The notes under the pieces are model-generated. The model made no database searches. It was not told where the DNA came from and was given only the letters and a program-made list of their open reading frames with translations. A stretch of DNA of 30,289 nucleotides from assembly GCF_000003815.2 (NCBI RefSeq), contig NW_023365714.1:400577-430865 (forward strand), given 5' to 3'. The position numbers and the translations under genes were made by a program. Of this stretch, positions 27,476 to 30,289 are shown one piece after another. Position 1 is the stretch's first letter; each line of letters opens with the position of its first letter. The stretch comes from Branchiostoma floridae. Its lineage: Eukaryota; Chordata; Leptocardii; Amphioxiformes; Branchiostomatidae.

Positions 27476-29278
27476 AACTGGTTGGAAAACACTGCCAAGG
27501 AAGCCGAAGCAGCAGCACGAGTTGGTAACCAGTCTGTCCTGTACAAAACTCTCAGGACCCTTTCTGGGAAGACCACCCCACCCACAGCCAATGTTAAGGC
27601 CCTGGATGGGTCTGACCTGGAGACACCAGAACAACAGCTAGAGAGGTGGAGGGAACACTTTTCAACCCTACTGAACCGTCCCCCACCACCTCCGTGTGAT
27701 GAGCTGGACGCTATGGCTTCATCGGCCGTGGAGGATGACTCCATCTCTGTAGACCCTCCGTCCCTAGATGAAGTTGAGAAAGCCATTGGAAAGCTCAAGC
27801 CAGGCCGTGCTGCTGGTGCAGATGGTATCCCACCAGAGTTGCTGCTGAAGGGAGGCCCAGCTGTGGTTGCCTGGCTGCACGCACTAATCGTCAGCATTTG
27901 GCGAACCGGGAACATCCCTACAGACTGGCGCCTTGGTGTTATCCTCCCATTCTGGAAGAAAGGGCCCAAGGATAACTGCGGCAACTATAGAGGAATCTAT
28001 CTGCTCAGTGTACCAGGAAAGGTCCTTGCCCATATCCTCCGGGCAAGACTACGCCCCCTACTCCTTCAGAAACAACGCCGGGAACAGAGCGGTTTCACCC
28101 CAGGTCGGTCTACGGTGGACAGAATTCTTACTCTCAGGATCCTGGCAGAGTTAAGGAGGGAGTATAGAGAACCACTCTATGCAACGTACGTCGACCTTAA
28201 ACAGGCCTTTGACTCTGTGGACAGAGCTGCACTGTGGAAAATCCTGAAAGCCCTTGGCGTTCGGTCCAAACTCCTGGGTGATCTCTCTTCCCTGTACTCA
28301 GATACGGTCTCGTGTGTGAGGGTGAATGGCCAAACGTCTGATGTTTTTGAAATTAACAGTGGGGTAAGACAAGGGTGCGTGCTTGCACCCACCATCTTTA
28401 ACACAGCAATCGACTACGTCATGGATAGGACTGTGACCCAGAGTTCCTGCGGTGCCAATTATGGCAGGGCTAGGATTACAGACCTTGACTATGCCGATGA
28501 TGTAGCTCTCCTGGCAGAGCTGCTGGAAACTCTCAGCATTGCGCTCCAGCACATGGATGCAGCAACAAAGCCACTCGGTCGTATGATTAGCTGGCAAAAG
28601 ACCAAGGTACAAAGCCTGTGTGATTACGAACCTCCCCCAGAAAACCAGGTTATCAACGGCCAGGAAGTGGAAGCTGTCAACAAATTCAGCTACCTGGGAA
28701 GCACCATCACCTCGGACTGCAGGTGCATTGCAGACATACAGGTACGCATCGGTCGGGCGGCTGCGGCTATGGCAAATCTGGCAAACATCTGGTCAAATAA
28801 ACAACTCTCCATCCAGACAAAACTCAATCTATATAATAGCTTAGTTCTTTCCATCTTGCTCTATGGATCTGAGGCATGGACACTAACTGCGTCCTGGGAG
28901 CAACATCTTGACGCTTTCGACACAAAGTGCCTACGTCGCATCCTTGGGCTGCATTGGTATGACTCTGTCCCAAATACCACAGTGCGTCAGATGACGAAGC
29001 AACCCCCCATCTCTCAACTGATCAGGTCCGCCAGACTACGGATTTTTGGCCATCTTGCTAGGTCATCACCTCTGTCCGAACCGGCCAGGCTCATCCTTGA
29101 ACCAACCCCAAGGTGGAGAAGGCCAAGAGGGAGGCCCCGCATGAAATGGCTGGACCAGCTAACATCATACCTGGCAGCTGTGAACATGGACCTCCCCACT
29201 GCCTGGCAGACTGCCCAGGACAGGTCTTTCTGGAGAAGATGTCGAGGCGACACGCTCCCAGGAGCAAGCGCGTTGTGA
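27476..29278 (+). CDS. RTE-like reverse transcriptase (truncated, frame intact)
   Basis: About 600 residues, open to TGA. Order of motifs, numbered from the Met at 27122: linker WREHFSTLLNRPPPP; AIGKLKPGRAAGADGIPPEL (motif 1 region); LPFWKKGPKDNCGNYRGIYL (motif 2); SGFTPGRSTVDRI; YVDLKQAFDSVD with catalytic D358; GVRQGCVLAPTIFN at 414; LDYADDVALL with catalytic D459 and D460; NKFSYLGSTIT; LLYGSEAWTL; CLRRILGLHWYD; and an RGRPRMKWLDQL tail. All three catalytic aspartates are present. No endonuclease is present because of the truncation. The frame extends in phase 5' into the host LINE up to 27122, giving a 718-codon chimeric frame that is accidental. RTE assignment rests on the tail and motif style; related clades remain possible. 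Confidence 0.85.
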   Translation, partial: NWLENTAKEAEAAARVGNQSVLYKTLRTLSGKTTPPTANVKALDGSDLETPEQQLERWREHFSTLLNRPPPPPCDELDAMASSAVEDDSISVDPPSLDEVEKAIGKLKPGRAAGADGIPPELLLKGGPAVVAWLHALIVSIWRTGNIPTDWRLGVILPFWKKGPKDNCGNYRGIYLLSVPGKVLAHILRARLRPLLLQKQRREQSGFTPGRSTVDRILTLRILAELRREYREPLYATYVDLKQAFDSVDRAALWKILKALGVRSKLLGDLSSLYSDTVSCVRVNGQTSDVFEINSGVRQGCVLAPTIFNTAIDYVMDRTVTQSSCGANYGRARITDLDYADDVALLAELLETLSIALQHMDAATKPLGRMISWQKTKVQSLCDYEPPPENQVINGQEVEAVNKFSYLGSTITSDCRCIADIQVRIGRAAAAMANLANIWSNKQLSIQTKLNLYNSLVLSILLYGSEAWTLTASWEQHLDAFDTKCLRRILGLHWYDSVPNTTVRQMTKQPPISQLIRSARLRIFGHLARSSPLSEPARLILEPTPRWRRPRGRPRMKWLDQLTSYLAAVNMDLPTAWQTAQDRSFWRRCRGDTLPGASAL

Positions 29279-29284
29279 GTGTGA
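27476..29284 (+). mobile_element. 5'-truncated RTE-like retrotransposon inserted in the host LINE
   Basis: An 1809-bp insert flanked by the perfect 8-bp duplication GTAGGAAA. It begins in the linker before the reverse-transcriptase domain (endonuclease missing, typical 5' truncation by target-primed reverse transcription) and ends TTGTGAGTGTGA: the stop codon is followed by only six bases, a TGA-rich micro-tail. Very short tails made of simple repeats are characteristic of RTE-clade elements. Orientation is the same as the host. The frame has no stop or shift over its length, so the insertion is young relative to the host copy. Confidence 0.88.
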
Positions 29285-29292
29285 GTAGGAAA
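29285..29292 (+). repeat. Target site duplication, right
   Basis: GTAGGAAA, the exact copy of 27468-27475, immediately after the TGA-rich end of the inserted retrotransposon. Confidence 0.9.
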
Positions 29293-29412
29293 TTTGAGTA
29301 CAGGGGTGCATTTTCATGGAACGAGTTGTCGCCAACGGTTAAAGTGGCCACTTCTGCTCTGTCGTTCAAGAAACTGCTTAGAAACTGTAATAAAGAAAAC
29401 AGAAATGAATAA
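29293..29412 (+). pseudogene. Host LINE, last codons of the reverse-transcriptase ORF
   Basis: TTTGAGTACAGGGGTGC onward reads FEYRGAFSWNELSPTVKVAT, then SFKKLLRN, and ends at TAA 29410-29412. YRGA-x-x-WNxLP with a closing SFKxxLK is the standard C-terminus of CR1/L2-type LINE ORF2. With the duplication shared, it joins directly to LPTVRLKSDRRK at 27432-27475. AATAAA-like AATAAAG (29389) follows shortly before the stop. Confidence 0.85.
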
Positions 29413-30022
29413 ATAGATATACCCACATAAGCCATAAGCTCCAGACTGAAAACAATAGTGACAACAATACCTCCATCTTCATGGAGGTAATAACGTTTCC
29501 TATGGTGTTGTCTGACCATGGGGAACTATGCAAACATGATTTGCATTTGAGTGACTTTTGCACTGCATAAGACACAGTGTCTCATAGCGTATGCTTCGAT
29601 TTACGGCGAGGAATTTATATGACGCTACGGCCCATACGTCCGCATGGCGAGGTTAAGTCTGAGCACATACATGTATTCTTAGTGGCTTCTACGCCACTTT
29701 CAAACACAGTACAGGATTTTATCTAGAAAAGTCAATGAAGCGACAGCTGATGATGTTCAAACTCGCGGAGTTTCTATCTAGGCGCCACTAAAGAAACATT
29801 TCCAAACTCAAACTATATGTAACTGAAAAAGAAATGAATATTGATAGGTAAATATTATGCAAATGAAGAACTGATTAGCATAATCAGGGGGAAAATGCTA
29901 TAATGTTATTTTGGTAAATGACAGGAACTTCTTACTTGTATCATTTGGAAGTTATGTACAGGTGAACATCGTTGAGCATTAATTATGCAAATGAGGTCCT
30001 CGTTGAATCAAATTATCAGAAA
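29413..30022. other. Non-coding with repeat traces
   Basis: The 3' flank or short 3' UTR of the host LINE, then the R1-family hairpin at 29469-29488 and a stretch at 29840-29995 with ATTATGCAAAT octamers like those in the 3' half of R1 copy 2. No exon is seen. Confidence 0.5.
29469..29488. repeat. R1-family terminal hairpin
   Basis: ACCTCCAT-CTTC-ATGGAGGT, an 8-bp perfect stem equal to that of R1 copy 1 but with a different loop, followed by AATAAC. Read inverted, TTATTACCTCCATGAAGATG resembles the 5' start of R1, so an inverted R1 fragment may end here. Confidence 0.65.
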
Positions 30023-30289
30023 ATGCGTAAATTGTTATCATGTGGAGTACGCACTTCTATTTTACCATGGCTTTGTGATTTTCTTACTGCGCGTACGCAA
30101 TGTGTCCGGTACCGAGGCGTTATTTCAAGTGGGGTGAAAATTGCATCCGGTGTCCCACAGGGGACTAAACTAGGGCCGATCCTGTTTCTTGTATTTGTTA
30201 ATGATGCTATGCAATTTTTTCTGGATAGATGGAAGTATGTTGATGATCTGTCGTTACAAGAAAGTCGATTATTCAGTGAAGAGAGTTCA
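30023..30289 (+). pseudogene. LINE reverse-transcriptase palm fragment, runs off the right edge
   Basis: One frame reads WLCDFLTARTQCVRYRG, then SGVPQGTKLGPILFLVFVND, then RWKYVDDLSLQESR. GVPQGTKLGP-x-LFLV and YVDD are motifs 4 and 5 (catalytic Asp pair) of jockey/CR1/L2-like LINE reverse transcriptases. The frame is open to the window end. It may be another copy of the same family as the host at 26866, which starts just after this region. Status (dead or intact) cannot be judged from the fragment. Confidence 0.82.

Noticed and set aside
27397-27984. 195-codon minus-strand frame
   Set aside because: Antisense shadow of the reverse-transcriptase coding strand.

Overview
The window is animal nuclear DNA: spliced exons with GT/AG boundaries, long introns, dense transposon debris, minisatellites and two runs of N (2933-3340 and 5390-5844) that are assembly gaps. 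The gene style (short phase-matched exons, a vertebrate-like SWSAP1 homologue), the load of palindromic non-autonomous DNA transposons and intronic minisatellites, and the LINE types best fit an invertebrate deuterostome, most likely a lancelet (Branchiostoma). That assignment is inference; nothing here proves the species.

Left end (1-2500): three minus-strand exons (2076-1922, 821-666, 296-182) splice in phase into a homologue of SWSAP1, a RecA-like ATPase that works in homologous recombination. Its 3' end lies off the left edge. Intron 1 holds six 61-bp repeats that each carry a telomere-like CCCTAACCCTA. Intron 2 holds a tRNA-type SINE. Upstream is a GC-rich promoter with E2F, CCAAT, CRE and YY1-like sites.

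3910-6663 is a large foldback transposon: near-identical 25-bp terminal inverted repeats, unique subterminal arms, and inverted arrays of ~55-bp units that are themselves hairpins, meeting in the second gap. At 6660-9560 are microsatellites, a possible plus-strand 3' exon with a poly(A) signal, and a Harbinger-type MITE with TTA target duplications nested inside an older inverted repeat.

9567-11019 (minus) is the 3' end of an unrecognised gene: three phase-compatible exons, with a hAT-type MITE (8-bp target duplication) in an intron. A 44-bp minisatellite (11058-11650) abuts the first exon and repeats its own splice-acceptor sequence in every unit.

12684-16770 (minus) holds the 3' part of a second gene with one giant 3.75-kb terminal exon and a 105-bp exon before it. 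The protein has N-terminal beta repeats, a long helical middle, several hydrophobic segments and an Ig-like C-terminus. I know no name for it; its patchy architecture and intron-poor body make horizontal origin a testable idea.

16.9-26.8 kb is mainly repeats: inverted-repeat elements, two copies of a family with a covarying terminal hairpin, a ~180-bp satellite enclosed by inverted repeats, a palindromic element, and a duplicated exon-like segment. At 26.9-29.4 kb a 5'-truncated RTE-like retrotransposon sits inside the last coding part of a CR1/L2-like retrotransposon, with a perfect 8-bp target duplication, and an open frame runs through one junction. A further reverse-transcriptase fragment runs off the right edge.
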